32,707 bases of DNA from Candidatus Omnitrophota bacterium (GCA_029568545.1 JAKQAH010000195.1:1-32707); one strand, 5' to 3'. Shown: positions 14,516 through 24,061, counted from the first letter of the stretch. Program-made: numbers and translations. Notes: generated by a model from the sequence alone, not told the origin.

Positions 14516-15499
14516 ATGATATTTGTTGATGAAGCAAGGATTTTTGTTCAGGGCGGCGACGGCGGTCACGGATGCGAGAGTTTTTACAGGGATAAGTTCA
14601 TGCGTTATCCCAGGCCCGATGGCGGCGACGGCGGCAAAGGCGGAGATGTTGTTGTTCAAGCCGACCGAAGCATTCGCACGCTGCTCGATTTTAAGTTTAA
14701 GCAACATCATAAGGCCCATAATGGCGGACACGCCAGCAGCAAGGGAAAGACGGGCAAGACAGGGAAAGATGCTATCCTGCACGTTCCCGTCGGGACGATT
14801 GTCCGCGATGAAGAATCGGGCTTGCTTATCAAGGATCTCAGCGCAGATCAACAATCCGTGATCGTGGCTAAGGGGGGGCAAGGGGGAATCGGCAACGATC
14901 ACTGCAAGATGCCCAAACCGCCGGGAAAAGGCGAACGGCGCGCCGTCAGTTTTGAGCTGAAACTTGTTGCCGACGTCGGCCTTGTCGGTTTTCCCAATGC
15001 CGGAAAATCAACGCTTATTTCCCAAATATCACGGGTCAAATCCAAGATCGCGAGCTATCCTTTTACGACCAAACAGCCGATTTTAGGGATCGTGGAGGAT
15101 GAAGAGGGTTTTAGTTTTGTCGTGGCGGATCTTCCCGGGATCATTGAAGGGGCGCACACAGGCAGAGGGTTGGGGGACCGTTTTCTGCGGCATGCGGAAC
15201 GCACCAAGATCCTGATTCATTTGATCGATATGTCAGCGATCGAAGGGCGCGATCCTCTCGAGGATTTTAAGACGATCAACCGCGAAATCGAGGCTTATGG
15301 GGAAACCCTGGTATTTAAGCAGAAGATAATTGTCGCTAATAAAATGGATATTCCGGCGGCAGAGACCCATCTCAAAAGATTCCAAAAGGAATGCACGGAG
15401 AAAATCCTTCCGGTATCCGCCTTGAGCAAAGATGGGCTTGATGAACTTATTGCCATGATCAAAAAAACATTATGTTCAGAAAATTCCCACGAAAAATAA
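14516..15499 (+). CDS. obgE: GTPase Obg, large-ribosomal-subunit assembly factor
   Basis: Essential ribosome-associated GTPase. Residues 1-155 form the glycine-rich Obg fold (GGDGGHGCESFYRDKF, PDGGDGGKGGDVV, GGQGGIGND). The G domain follows with G1 GFPNAGKST at 158-166, switch I around YPFTTKQP, G3 DLPGIIEGA and G4 NKMD. It ends at residue 327 without a long C-terminal Obg domain. Position after rplU and before proBA is a common bacterial arrangement, minus rpmA. Confidence 0.96.
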   Translation: MIFVDEARIFVQGGDGGHGCESFYRDKFMRYPRPDGGDGGKGGDVVVQADRSIRTLLDFKFKQHHKAHNGGHASSKGKTGKTGKDAILHVPVGTIVRDEESGLLIKDLSADQQSVIVAKGGQGGIGNDHCKMPKPPGKGERRAVSFELKLVADVGLVGFPNAGKSTLISQISRVKSKIASYPFTTKQPILGIVEDEEGFSFVVADLPGIIEGAHTGRGLGDRFLRHAERTKILIHLIDMSAIEGRDPLEDFKTINREIEAYGETLVFKQKIIVANKMDIPAAETHLKRFQKECTEKILPVSALSKDGLDELIAMIKKTLCSENSHEK

Positions 15500-16593
15500 A
15501 GACCGTTGTCGTAAAAGTCGGTTCCAGCGTTATTGCTACGAACCAGATGAAACCGCGCACGGCCCATTTGCAGTCGCTGGTGAGCCAGATTTCGGCTATT
15601 CGCCGTCAAAATATCAATGTCGTTCTTGTCAGTTCCGGGGCCATTGTTTTGGGGATGGGGGAGTTGAATTTAAAGCAGCGCTCTTCCGAGCTTTCATCGT
15701 TGCAGGCTTTGGCCGCTATCGGCCAGACGATTCTCATGAGAAAATATAATGAGCTGTTCGGGAAGAACAAACAAAAATGCGCCCAAGTCCTTCTGACCTG
15801 GGACGATTTTGCCAACCGTTCGCGTCATAATAATGCCCGCAACACGTTTCGCACGATGCTGGACTGGGGGGTGATCCCTGTTGTTAATGAGAACGATACG
15901 ATTTCCACGGATGAGATCAAGTTTGGCGACAACGATAAGCTTTCGGCTCTCGTCGCGAGTCTCGTGCAGGCAGACCTCTTGGTGCTTCTCTCCGATGTGG
16001 AAGGTTTTTATGATATTAAAGGAACAGAAAAGAAGATATTCGAGGAGATTAAGGAAATTACGCGGGAGATGGAGGGGCTTGCATCGGGGGATGCGTCACA
16101 TTTAATCGGGCCGGACGATCAGGCTGCGAAAAAGAACATGTCTCGCGGCGGCATGTCGGCGAAATTAAACGCGATTAAGATCGCTACGCAGGCAAAAATT
16201 CCTTGTATTATTGCCGGTGGAGAGACCAAGGATGTATTATTGCGTATTCTCAAAGGAGAGCGGGTTGGCACGCTTTTTATGGAGAATGAAGAAAAGATAC
16301 TAGCCCGGAAGCATTGGATCTCATTTGGTGCTAAGGCCAAAGGCTTTGTGACCGTTGATCAAGGCGCCAAACAGGCTTTGCTTAAAGGGGGCCGGAGCCT
16401 TCTTTTACCCGGAGTTGTTTCCTGGGAAGGGCATTTCAAGAAGGATGATGTGATCGTTGTCCAGGATGAAAACCGCCAAGAGATCGCCCGCGGGATCACG
16501 AATTATTCAACGACCATGTTGCAGGCGATCCAAGAAAAAAAAGGCCAAAGGGAAATGATTCACTGCGACAACCTGGTTTTGTGCGAACGATAG
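15472..16593 (+). CDS. proB: Glutamate 5-kinase
   Basis: First enzyme of proline synthesis: phosphorylates glutamate with ATP to gamma-glutamyl phosphate. The 373-residue product has an amino acid kinase domain (KTVVVKVGSSVI, VSSGAIVLGMGEL, VVNENDTIS, FGDNDKLSALVA, LLSDVEGFYD, GGMSAKLNAIKIA) and a C-terminal PUA domain from about residue 277. The ATG at 15472 overlaps the end of obgE by 28 bases. It is the first start that keeps the whole kinase core, so the two are probably translationally coupled. Confidence 0.95.
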   Translation: MFRKFPRKIKTVVVKVGSSVIATNQMKPRTAHLQSLVSQISAIRRQNINVVLVSSGAIVLGMGELNLKQRSSELSSLQALAAIGQTILMRKYNELFGKNKQKCAQVLLTWDDFANRSRHNNARNTFRTMLDWGVIPVVNENDTISTDEIKFGDNDKLSALVASLVQADLLVLLSDVEGFYDIKGTEKKIFEEIKEITREMEGLASGDASHLIGPDDQAAKKNMSRGGMSAKLNAIKIATQAKIPCIIAGGETKDVLLRILKGERVGTLFMENEEKILARKHWISFGAKAKGFVTVDQGAKQALLKGGRSLLLPGVVSWEGHFKKDDVIVVQDENRQEIARGITNYSTTMLQAIQEKKGQREMIHCDNLVLCER

Positions 16594-16608
16594 AGGAAAT
16601 CAAAAAAC

Positions 16609-17877
16609 GTGAGAAACAGCAGTTTAGAGAAAGAAATCCTGCAAATGGTCCGGGAAGCAAAAGAGGCTTCTTATGCCATGGGGCTTGTGAAGGCTTCTGC
16701 CAAAAATGCAGTTTTGCGCAAAATGGCTCGGGCCCTGGTCTCTCATGCAGATGAACTGATCAGAGAAAATAAAAAAGATCTTAAGGCCGGGAAAGATCGA
16801 GGCCTTTCAAGTGCCTTGATGGATCGTTTAATGCTGGATAAAAAACGGATCAAAGGGATGGCCCAATGCCTTTTGGATACGGAAAAGATCAAAGATTGCG
16901 TTGGGGAAGTGATGGAGACGATCAAACGCCCCAACGGCCTTGTGATAAAGAAGGTGCGCGTGCCGATGGGCGTTGTGGCGATCATTTACGAATCCCGTCC
17001 TAATGTGACCAGCGATTGTATCGGGTTATGTCTTAAGTCGGGGAATGCGGTTATTCTTAAAGGCGGCAAAGAAGCGATTCATTCGAACCGGGCTATCTTT
17101 AGAATCTTGCGTCAGGCTCTGGAGGGAACGGTGATCCCGAAGGAAGCGGTGCAATTTGTCTCCTCCACGGATCGGGAGGCGGTGGCGGTTCTTTTGCGGC
17201 AGGATCGGTATATCGATATGATTGTGCCCCGCGGCGGGGAAGGGTTGATCCGTTTCATCGCCGGGCATACGAGTATTCCTGTGGTCAAGCATTATAAAGG
17301 GGTCTGCCATACGTACGTGGCTGAAGATGCCGATTTGCAAATGGCCCAAAAGATTTGTTTTAACGCGAAAGTGCAAAGGCCGGGCGTTTGCAATGCGATG
17401 GAAACCATGCTCGTCCACAAGGCTTGCGCGCCACGGTTTTTGCCGAAAATGATCGATGCTTTTCAGAAAGCCGGCGTCGAGATAAGAGGATGTTCTCAGA
17501 CGCGGCGTATTGCCGGAAAAAGCATAAAGACGGCGACAACGCAAGATTGGTATGAAGAATATCTTGATAAGATCCTGTCCGTCAGGGTCGTAAACAGTTT
17601 GAAAGAGGCGATCGAGCATATTAATGCTTACGGCTCGAAGCATTCTGACGCGATTGTGACGCGCAATAAGAAAGAGGCGGAGCAGTTCCTGAAATCTGTT
17701 GATTCCGCCTGCCTGTATGTCAATGCTTCAACGAGATTCACGGATGGTTTTGAGTTCGGCTTTGGCGCCGAAGTGGGGATCAGCACGGATAAATTGCATG
17801 TTCGCGGGCCCATGGCCTTGGAAGGCCTGACGACTTACAAATACGAAATTTACGGCAAGGGGCAAATACGTTCATGA
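16609..17877 (+). CDS. proA: Gamma-glutamyl phosphate reductase
   Basis: Second proline-pathway enzyme: NADPH-dependent reduction of gamma-glutamyl phosphate to glutamate semialdehyde. The 422-residue aldehyde dehydrogenase-fold protein has the normal length. Key blocks are VPMGVVAIIYESRPNVTSD, LKSGNAVILKGGKEA, the catalytic Cys261 in QRPGVCNAMET, and the C-terminal RFTDGFEFGFGAEVGIST and RGPMALEGLTTYK. It starts with GTG behind AGAGGA. The substrate of ProB is passed directly to ProA, consistent with adjacency. Confidence 0.96.
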   Translation: MRNSSLEKEILQMVREAKEASYAMGLVKASAKNAVLRKMARALVSHADELIRENKKDLKAGKDRGLSSALMDRLMLDKKRIKGMAQCLLDTEKIKDCVGEVMETIKRPNGLVIKKVRVPMGVVAIIYESRPNVTSDCIGLCLKSGNAVILKGGKEAIHSNRAIFRILRQALEGTVIPKEAVQFVSSTDREAVAVLLRQDRYIDMIVPRGGEGLIRFIAGHTSIPVVKHYKGVCHTYVAEDADLQMAQKICFNAKVQRPGVCNAMETMLVHKACAPRFLPKMIDAFQKAGVEIRGCSQTRRIAGKSIKTATTQDWYEEYLDKILSVRVVNSLKEAIEHINAYGSKHSDAIVTRNKKEAEQFLKSVDSACLYVNASTRFTDGFEFGFGAEVGISTDKLHVRGPMALEGLTTYKYEIYGKGQIRS

Positions 17878-18464
17878 AGCGCATCGGCATTTTGGGCGGG
17901 ACGTTCAATCCGATTCATGTTGGGCATTTGACAATCGCCCAAATGGCCCATGAGAAGTTGGGTTTAGACAAGGTTATTTTCGTTCCGTCCAATCTCCCTC
18001 CTCATAAAGTCAGCAACTACGTGGCTTCCTCCCAAGATCGTTATCGCATGGTGCGCCTGGCCATTCAGGGCAATCCGCATTTTGAAGTTTCGGATTTCGA
18101 GATCAAGCGCACGGGAAAATCCTTCACGATTGAAACTGTCAGTTATTTCCGCGATCATTTTCCTCCGAGAACAAAATTATACTTTATTATCGGCAATGAC
18201 CTTCTTCCGACGCTCCATACATGGAAGCGCATTGGGGATATCTTGAAGATCGTTTCCTTTGTTTCGGTGAACCGGCCGGGCTTTAAAGAAAAGAAGTCGG
18301 ACATCAAAGTCAAGACCATCAGCGTTCCGGGCCTCCAGACATCTTCTTCGTACGTACGCAATCGCATTACGATGGGCAAGACGGTGAAGTACCTGATTCC
18401 GGATAATGTCATGACCTATATAGAAAGAAACAACTTGTACCGCAAAAATCGTAGAAAGGGATAG
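17874..18464 (+). CDS. nadD: Nicotinate-nucleotide adenylyltransferase
   Basis: Transfers AMP from ATP to nicotinate mononucleotide in NAD synthesis. The 196-residue nucleotidyltransferase has GGTFNPIHVGH at 8-18 (the HxGH-type site), VPSNLPPHK, FIIGNDLLPTLHTWKR and a C-terminal TSSSYVRNRI (ISSTxIR motif). It overlaps proA by ATGA. The ribosome-silencing factor gene that often follows nadD is absent. Confidence 0.95.
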   Translation: MKRIGILGGTFNPIHVGHLTIAQMAHEKLGLDKVIFVPSNLPPHKVSNYVASSQDRYRMVRLAIQGNPHFEVSDFEIKRTGKSFTIETVSYFRDHFPPRTKLYFIIGNDLLPTLHTWKRIGDILKIVSFVSVNRPGFKEKKSDIKVKTISVPGLQTSSSYVRNRITMGKTVKYLIPDNVMTYIERNNLYRKNRRKG

Positions 18465-18467
18465 TCT

Positions 18468-19886
18468 ATGACCATAAGACCAAAAGACGAGATCAAGTTC
18501 GGAACGGACGGATGGCGCGGCGTTATTTCCGATAATTTCACCTTCAAGAATGTCGCGATCGTCGGACAGGCGATCAGCGATTGGATCAAAAAGGACTTGA
18601 AGCCGATTCAAGGGCAAAAGCGGGTCGCTTTAGGCTATGATACGCGTTTTTTGGGAAGGGAATACGCCCAGATCATTGCCTGCATCTTTGCCAAAAACAA
18701 TTTCAAGGTTTATTTCTCGGACGCTCCTATTCCGACGCCGGCATTGAGCTACGGGGTCGTTAACATCAAAGGGGTTTGCGGGATCATGATCACGGCAAGC
18801 CATAATCCGGGGAAGTTTAACGGCATCAAGATCAAAACGAGCCGGGGCGGAGGGGCTCCGACGGATGTGACGAAAAAGGTCGAGGGGTATCTCGAAACAA
18901 CGCCTGTACAAACGATGGATTTTGATGCGGCGATCAAGGCAAAAAAGATCAAGATGCACGATTTTAAAGTCGCTTATCTGCGCTTTATGAAAAGTTACGT
19001 CGATCTTAAACGCATCAAAAGAGCGAAATTCAAAGTTGTTCAGGATGTGATGCATGGCAGCGGCGGACGCCTGCTGGAAGAAGTCCTTAAAGGCGGCAAG
19101 ATCCGTCCGTTTTTGATGCGCGCTGAGATCAATCCCCATTTCAACGGTGGCAAACCTGAGCCGGTTCCCGAATATTTGCAAGGCATTCTCAAGAAGGTCA
19201 AGGATGAAAAATTCGATCTTGGATTAGTTCTGGATGGGGATGCGGATCGCATTGCCGCGGTTGCGCCGGGCGGCGAATTTATTTCGCCCCAGCGCATCTT
19301 GGGCCTGATTACCTTGCATTTGGTGAGGAATCAAGGCCGTCGTGGCGGTGTCGTGAAAACGACTTGCGGGACGATGCTGATCGATCATCTTGCCCGGAAA
19401 CTGGGATTAAAACTTTATGAAACGCCTGTTGGCTTCAAATATATCTCCGATTTGATGGTGTCAGAGCGTATTGTGGCCGGGGGAGAAGAGGCCGGCGGCA
19501 TCGGTGTCCAGGATTATATTCCTGAACGTGATGGAACGCTGGCAGGATTGCTTCTACTGGAAATGATGGTTTATGAAAAGAAAAATATCAAGCAACTCTT
19601 ACATGATATGGAGAAGGAATTCGGCCGCTATTACTATGAGCGGTCTGATCTCGATCTCAAGGGCAGAAAATTTGATCCCCAACGCATGAAAGCAATTAAA
19701 AGCTTGCTGGGCAAACGGGTCATTAAAGTGACGGATTTCGACGGGGTTAAGCTTATTTGCGAAGATGAGAGTTGGCTCATGCTTCGCCCTTCGGGGACCG
19801 AACCGCTTGTCCGCGCTTATTCCGAGGCCAAATCCCTGAAAAAAGCCAAGCAATTGCTTAAAGTTGGCGAAGCCTTGTTGAAATAA
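18468..19886 (+). CDS. Alpha-D-phosphohexomutase (phosphoglucomutase/phosphomannomutase family)
   Basis: Interconverts hexose 1- and 6-phosphates. Substrate (glucose, mannose or glucosamine phosphate) cannot be fixed from motifs. The 472-residue, four-domain protein has FGTDGWRGVI at the start, phosphoserine loop ITASHNPGKFNG (Ser111), metal loop DGDADR (256-261), sugar loop GGEEAGGIG and phosphate loop RPSGTEPLVRAY. All catalytic parts are intact. It starts 3 bases after nadD with an AAAGGG-type ribosome site. Confidence 0.93.
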   Translation: MTIRPKDEIKFGTDGWRGVISDNFTFKNVAIVGQAISDWIKKDLKPIQGQKRVALGYDTRFLGREYAQIIACIFAKNNFKVYFSDAPIPTPALSYGVVNIKGVCGIMITASHNPGKFNGIKIKTSRGGGAPTDVTKKVEGYLETTPVQTMDFDAAIKAKKIKMHDFKVAYLRFMKSYVDLKRIKRAKFKVVQDVMHGSGGRLLEEVLKGGKIRPFLMRAEINPHFNGGKPEPVPEYLQGILKKVKDEKFDLGLVLDGDADRIAAVAPGGEFISPQRILGLITLHLVRNQGRRGGVVKTTCGTMLIDHLARKLGLKLYETPVGFKYISDLMVSERIVAGGEEAGGIGVQDYIPERDGTLAGLLLLEMMVYEKKNIKQLLHDMEKEFGRYYYERSDLDLKGRKFDPQRMKAIKSLLGKRVIKVTDFDGVKLICEDESWLMLRPSGTEPLVRAYSEAKSLKKAKQLLKVGEALLK

Positions 19887-19896
19887 ACAATCTCTC

Positions 19897-20478
19897 ATGA
19901 TTTACTGGATTGCATATTATATTATCAAGCTTATCGGCCAGATTTTTTCTCCGCGCACTATATTAGGGAAGGAAGATCTTCCGCCTAAAGGAGGGTTTAT
20001 TCTTGCCAGTAACCATAAAAGCAATCTGGATCCTTTGCTTATCGGTCTTTGCTTTAACCGCCGCATCAGTTACATGGCCAAAGATTCTCTTTTTCGCCAT
20101 CCAATCTTGCGGTTTTTACTTCATCATGTGGAGGCCTTTCCGGTACGAAGGGATGCATCAGATGTCCGGGCTCTTCGAGAAACATTACGGCGCTTGAAAA
20201 AAGGATTGCCTGTCGTTGTTTTTCCGGAAGGGACACGGCAAGGTTCCGGGCGCGAGCGAAAAATACAACCCGGGATCGGATTTTTAGCTGTTAAAAGCGG
20301 CGTTCCAGTTGTTCCGGTCCACATTAAGGGATCGGAAAATGTCTTGCCTCCGAAAACTAAAATGCCCAAAAGAGGGCGGGTAACTGTGATATTTGGCAAG
20401 CCTTTGACGTTTCCTGCCGGGCAGGATTATTCTGACGTTGTGGCCTCCATTATGAGAGAAATTGAGTCTCTTGCCTGA
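19897..20478 (+). CDS. plsC: 1-acyl-sn-glycerol-3-phosphate acyltransferase family protein
   Basis: Membrane-associated acyltransferase, most likely making phosphatidic acid for phospholipids. At 193 residues it is the short bacterial PlsC size. It has a hydrophobic N-terminus (MIYWIAYYIIKLIGQIF), the catalytic HX4D motif (His40-KSNL-Asp45), FPVRRDA and the substrate-binding FPEGTR at 109-114, then VPVHIKGSE. It lies 10 bases after the mutase and closes this gene string. Confidence 0.92.
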   Translation: MIYWIAYYIIKLIGQIFSPRTILGKEDLPPKGGFILASNHKSNLDPLLIGLCFNRRISYMAKDSLFRHPILRFLLHHVEAFPVRRDASDVRALRETLRRLKKGLPVVVFPEGTRQGSGRERKIQPGIGFLAVKSGVPVVPVHIKGSENVLPPKTKMPKRGRVTVIFGKPLTFPAGQDYSDVVASIMREIESLA

Positions 20479-20523
20479 AACACCCCACAGCTTCTATATT
20501 CATATTAAGACTAAATAATTTTA

Positions 20524-20551
20524 TTGACAAAATGACGAATTTTGCGATAAT
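20524..20551 (+). promoter_or_regulatory. Strong sigma-70-type promoter of the S1 gene
   Basis: Perfect -35 TTGACA (20524-20529), 16-base spacer, -10 GATAAT (20546-20551), in an AT-rich 218-base gap. The leader of about 140 bases holds a small hairpin (GGGC/GCCC around 20641-20660), which may be a site of S1 autoregulation. That role is inference. Confidence 0.8.
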
Positions 20552-20696
20552 TAACAGCTCAGATTTGCCATTACAATGGTTACAATACGTATTTTTAAGA
20601 ACTTTCTAAATAGAATCATATAGAAAGAATACATTCTTCCCGGGCGGCACTCAATGCCCTGGAATGAAAATCCACAAGAAAGAGGGTAATTTTTTT

Positions 20697-22244
20697 ATGA
20701 CCACAGACAAGCAAGCTTCAATGGCGGCCCTTTATCACGAAACGTTCCGTGATATTAAGGAGGGGGAGATCGTTAAAGGAAAAGTCGCCGCTGTTCACGA
20801 GAAGGAGGTCGTCGTCGATATCGGCTTCAAATCCGAAGGGTTTGTGGGGATCGAAGAATTCCGCAATGTTGAGAACCTTCAAGTCGGCAGCGAGATCGAG
20901 ATCCTCATCGAATCGATTGAGGATGATGAAGGCCGCCTCGTTCTATCTCACCAAAAAGCAGAAAAGCTCCAGGGATGGATGAAACTTGGAGATACGATCA
21001 ACGAAGGCGATAATGTCGAGGGCAGGGTTATTAAACCGGTCAAAGGCGGTTTTATCGTTGATGTATACGGCATCGAAGCTTTTCTTCCGATGTCTCTTTC
21101 CGCATTCAGAGGCGTTGCGACTGATGAGATCATGGCAACAAAGTATACGTTTCAGGTCGCCAAACTGAACAAGCTTCGGAGAAACATCATTCTTTCCCGC
21201 AGAGAGGTTGTCCAAAAAGAGCGTGAAGTTGTTCGGGATAAGCTTTGGAATGAACTCCAAAAGAACCAAAGGCGCGTCGGTGTTGTGAAAGGGATCACAG
21301 ATTTCGGCGCTTTCATTGATTTAGGCGGTGTTGACGGTCTTTTGCATATCACCGATATGAGCTGGACCCGCATCAACCATCCTTCCGAAGTGGTTTCTAT
21401 CGGCGATAAGGTCGAAGTCCTGATCCTAGATTTTGACCGGGAAAATTCGAAAGTTTCCCTTGGCCTCAAACAGATCAGCGAAAATCCGTGGACGGATATC
21501 TATGAGAAGTACCCGACGGGAACAAAAACCAAAGGAAAAGTCGTGAATGTCATGCCGTATGGGGTTTTTGTCGAAGTCCAACGGGGCATCGAGGGGCTAC
21601 TTCATTCCTCCGAGATCACCTGGCAGAAGAAGTTGGTCAATCCGCAGGAAATGTTCAAAGTGGGCGATGAGATTGAGGTTCAGATCATCAATGTGGACAA
21701 AGATTCCAAGAGGATTTCCTTAAGCATGAAGCAATTGGAAGACAATCCTTGGTTAGAAGTGGAAAAGCATTATACCGTGAATTCCAAGGTCAAAGGGAAA
21801 GTTCGCGGGTTCACGGATTACGGGGCTTTTGTGGAGCTCGAATCCGGTCTCGAAGGGATGATCCATATTTCGGATATGTCCTGGACCAGGAAGATCAATC
21901 ATCCTCAGGACGTTTTCGAAAAAGGCCAGGAAGTGGAAGTGATTGTTCTTGCCGTCGATGCGGCAAATCGGAAAATAAATTTGGGTTTTAAGCAGCTGCA
22001 GCCGAATCCATGGCCGCAAATTGCCGAGAAATATCCGGTTGACAAGGAATTGGAAGCGGAAGTCGTTCTCAATTCCAATTTCGGTGTTTTTGTGAAACTT
22101 GAAAATGATATTGAAGCTTTGGTCTATTCTTCAGAGATCGATAAGGAGCAAGCCGCGGCTTTGAAGCCGGGCGATAAGCTCAAAGTCAAGATTATAAAAG
22201 TTGATGTCGAGCAAATGAAGATCGGGGTCAGTGCTCGTCCCTGA
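20697..22244 (+). CDS. rpsA: 30S ribosomal protein S1 (six S1 domains)
   Basis: mRNA-binding protein of the small subunit. From the chosen start it is 515 residues with six S1 (OB-fold) repeats, at about 21-90, 105-175, 194-263, 274-350, 361-436 and 448-515. Repeats 3-5 carry the strong RNA-binding pattern (ITDFGAFIDLGG.DGLLHITDMSW, VMPYGVFVEV...LLHSSEITW, FTDYGAFVEL...MIHISDMSWT). The start at 20697 is preferred over the in-frame ATG at 20664 because AGAGGG (20681-20686) lies at proper distance from it and nothing similar precedes the earlier ATG. Confidence 0.95.
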   Translation: MTTDKQASMAALYHETFRDIKEGEIVKGKVAAVHEKEVVVDIGFKSEGFVGIEEFRNVENLQVGSEIEILIESIEDDEGRLVLSHQKAEKLQGWMKLGDTINEGDNVEGRVIKPVKGGFIVDVYGIEAFLPMSLSAFRGVATDEIMATKYTFQVAKLNKLRRNIILSRREVVQKEREVVRDKLWNELQKNQRRVGVVKGITDFGAFIDLGGVDGLLHITDMSWTRINHPSEVVSIGDKVEVLILDFDRENSKVSLGLKQISENPWTDIYEKYPTGTKTKGKVVNVMPYGVFVEVQRGIEGLLHSSEITWQKKLVNPQEMFKVGDEIEVQIINVDKDSKRISLSMKQLEDNPWLEVEKHYTVNSKVKGKVRGFTDYGAFVELESGLEGMIHISDMSWTRKINHPQDVFEKGQEVEVIVLAVDAANRKINLGFKQLQPNPWPQIAEKYPVDKELEAEVVLNSNFGVFVKLENDIEALVYSSEIDKEQAAALKPGDKLKVKIIKVDVEQMKIGVSARP

Positions 22245-22257
22245 TTTCGAAATATTC

Positions 22258-22336
22258 AAATCCGGAACCTGTATAACACCTTTGATGATGCTATCTCCAG
22301 AAGATTAAAGGAGTTTTCGGGTTCCGGATTTTTTTA
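22258..22336 (+). terminator. Intrinsic terminator after the S1 gene, long loop
   Basis: A perfect 12-bp stem AAATCCGGAACC (22258-22269) / GGTTCCGGATTT (22320-22331) continues into a T-tract (TTTTT to 22336). The 50-base loop contains a smaller CTCC/GGAG hairpin. The strength of the outer stem makes termination likely before tyrS. Confidence 0.8.
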
Positions 22337-22389
22337 CGGCCAGTCAAGGGGCTTTCTGTAATAACCAGCCCAAGGGAATCATTCTTCCT

Positions 22390-23559
22390 ATGGATGTCAA
22401 ACAGCTTATCGCTCAGATCGCTCGATCCACGACAGAGATTATCAATGTCGACGGTTTAGAAAAGAAGCTCCTTTCTAGTCAAAAAAGTAAAAAACCTTTA
22501 TGTGTAAAGGCTGGGTTCGATCCCACGGCTCCGGATATCCACTTAGGACATGTCGTTTTGTTGCGGAAGTTGCGGCAGTTCCAGGATCTCGGCCACAAGG
22601 TTTTCTTTCTGATCGGAGATTTTACAGCCCGTATTGGCGACCCGACAGGGCAAACTCAGTTGCGTCCCGTCTTGAGCCCAAAAGCCATAAAAGACAATGC
22701 CAAAACCTATGAAGGGCAAGTCTTTAAAATTCTTGATCCCAATCCTAAAAAATTAAAAATTGTTTTTAATAGCGCTTGGCTGGACAGACTTTCCGCTCAG
22801 GAGGCCTTACAGCTCGCCAAATATTCGACCGTGGCCCAAATGTTGGTTCGGGCAGACTTTAAGAAGCGGTATGAAGATGGGCGGGAGATCAGCATTTTGG
22901 AATTTATTTATCCGCTTTTGCAGGGCTATGATTCTGTTCATTTAAAGGCTGATGTCGAGCTTGGCGGGTCCGACCAGAAGTTCAATCTTCTGATGGGCCG
23001 ACAGATGCAGGAAGCTCATGGCCAGGAGCCCCAAGTGGTTATAATGACCCCCCTTTTAGAGGGGACCGACGGCGTTCAGAAAATGAGCAAATCTTTGGGA
23101 AATTATATTGGAGTCAGCGAGACTCCCGATGAGATTTTCGGAAAGCTCATGTCAATCAACGATACGGTTATGTATAAATATTTTGAATATTTAACGGATT
23201 TTGACCTAAACGAGATCAGGGTTCTCCATCCCAAGGAGGCAAAAATGAGATTGGGGGAGGCGATTGTCGGGCAGTTTTACGGGGAAAAAGAGGCGAAGAG
23301 GGCTAAGGCGAATTTTGAAAAAACATTCAGCCAAGGGCAGACGCCCGAAGTGGTAGAAGAGTATATTTTAGGTAAAAATACGAAATATTTGGCGGAAATC
23401 CTGGCGGAAATGAATCTTGTGTCTTCAACGAGAGAGTTCCTGAGGCTGTTGCAGCAAGGGGCGATTAGCCATGAGGGGGTTAAGCTGAATGATCCGCACT
23501 GGGTGCCCAAACCGGGTATTCTGAAGATCGGGAAACGCCGGTTTTTGAAGCTCGGATGA
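22390..23559 (+). CDS. tyrS: Tyrosyl-tRNA synthetase
   Basis: Class I aminoacyl-tRNA synthetase charging tRNA-Tyr. The 389-residue product has the HIGH-equivalent HLGH at 51-54, [37 protein letters not shown] (tyrosine pocket) and an intact KMSKS at 231-235. The C-terminal third ends in an S4 RNA-binding domain ([22 protein letters not shown]). The motif set fits the TyrZ-like branch rather than the E. coli TyrS branch, from memory of the family. Confidence 0.95.
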   Translation: MDVKQLIAQIARSTTEIINVDGLEKKLLSSQKSKKPLCVKAGFDPTAPDIHLGHVVLLRKLRQFQDLGHKVFFLIGDFTARIGDPTGQTQLRPVLSPKAIKDNAKTYEGQVFKILDPNPKKLKIVFNSAWLDRLSAQEALQLAKYSTVAQMLVRADFKKRYEDGREISILEFIYPLLQGYDSVHLKADVELGGSDQKFNLLMGRQMQEAHGQEPQVVIMTPLLEGTDGVQKMSKSLGNYIGVSETPDEIFGKLMSINDTVMYKYFEYLTDFDLNEIRVLHPKEAKMRLGEAIVGQFYGEKEAKRAKANFEKTFSQGQTPEVVEEYILGKNTKYLAEILAEMNLVSSTREFLRLLQQGAISHEGVKLNDPHWVPKPGILKIGKRRFLKLG

Positions 23560-23629
23560 GCGGGGCCTTTCAGCGCATAACTGCAATAACCTTAGCAAAT
23601 TAGCATTCTAATAAAACCAATAAAACAGC

Positions 23630-23657
23630 TTGACAAAAATAAATTATTGGTTATACT
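23630..23657 (+). promoter_or_regulatory. Promoter of the tRNA-Thr / rpmG / secE-nusG transcript
   Basis: TTGACA (23630-23635), 16-base spacer, TATACT (23652-23657), with a predicted start near 23664, some 13 bases before the mature tRNA-Thr 5' end. Confidence 0.75.
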
Positions 23658-23676
23658 TAACAAATTATTGTGCGCT

Positions 23677-23749
23677 GCCCCTGTAGCTCAGTTGGTAGAG
23701 CACGTCCTTGGTAAGGACGAGGCCACCGGTTCAATTCCGGTCGGGGGCT
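23677..23749 (+). tRNA. tRNA-Thr (anticodon GGT)
   Basis: Complete cloverleaf of 73 bases. The acceptor GCCCCTG pairs with CGGGGGC, the D arm is GCTC/GAGC, the anticodon stem is CGTCC/GGACG with loop TTGGTAA, and the T arm is CCGG-TTCAATT-CCGG. Anticodon GGT reads ACC and ACT threonine codons. The CCA end is not encoded. Confidence 0.96.
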
Positions 23750-23815
23750 TTCCCCGGGCCGGAAACCTCGACGAGACCAGAAGATATTAATATCTAGTTA
23801 ACCAGAGTCTTCATT

Positions 23816-23968
23816 ATGCGCGAATCGATACAATTCCAGTGTTCAGAGTGTAAGCGTATTAATTATAATTCTATGAAGGATAAGAAAAAGCATCCTGAAA
23901 AAATAGAATTAAAAAAATATTGCCGCTTTTGCAAAAAACATGTGATTCATCGCGAGATGAAAAAATAA
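23816..23968 (+). CDS. rpmG: 50S ribosomal protein L33
   Basis: A 50-residue ribosomal protein (MRESIQFQCSECKRINY ... KKHVIHREMKK). It keeps two CxxC pairs, CSEC and CRFC, so it is the zinc-binding (C+) form. It sits between the two tRNAs, a frequent position upstream of secE. The ATG at 23816 gives the standard L33 length. No strong ribosome binding site is seen. Confidence 0.93.
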   Translation: MRESIQFQCSECKRINYNSMKDKKKHPEKIELKKYCRFCKKHVIHREMKK

Positions 23969-23987
23969 TGAACGTAACGGAGATTGA

Positions 23988-24061
23988 AGGCCTGTAGCTC
24001 CAATTGGCAGAGCAACGGTCTCCAAAACCGTGTGTTGTAGGTTCGAATCCTACCAGGCCTG
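23988..24061 (+). tRNA. tRNA-Trp (anticodon CCA)
   Basis: Complete cloverleaf of 74 bases. The acceptor AGGCCTG pairs with CAGGCCT, the anticodon stem is ACGGT/ACCGT with loop CTCCAAA, and the T arm is GTAGG/CCTAC. A discriminator G follows. Anticodon CCA reads TGG. The CCA end is not encoded. Location directly before secE is a widespread bacterial arrangement. Confidence 0.96.

Noticed and set aside
20664-20696. Upstream ATG for ribosomal protein S1
   Set aside because: No ribosome binding site before it, whereas AGAGGG is well placed for the ATG at 20697.
22245-22389. T-box leader for tyrS
   Set aside because: No T-box core sequence or specifier loop was seen; the structure is a simple terminator stem.
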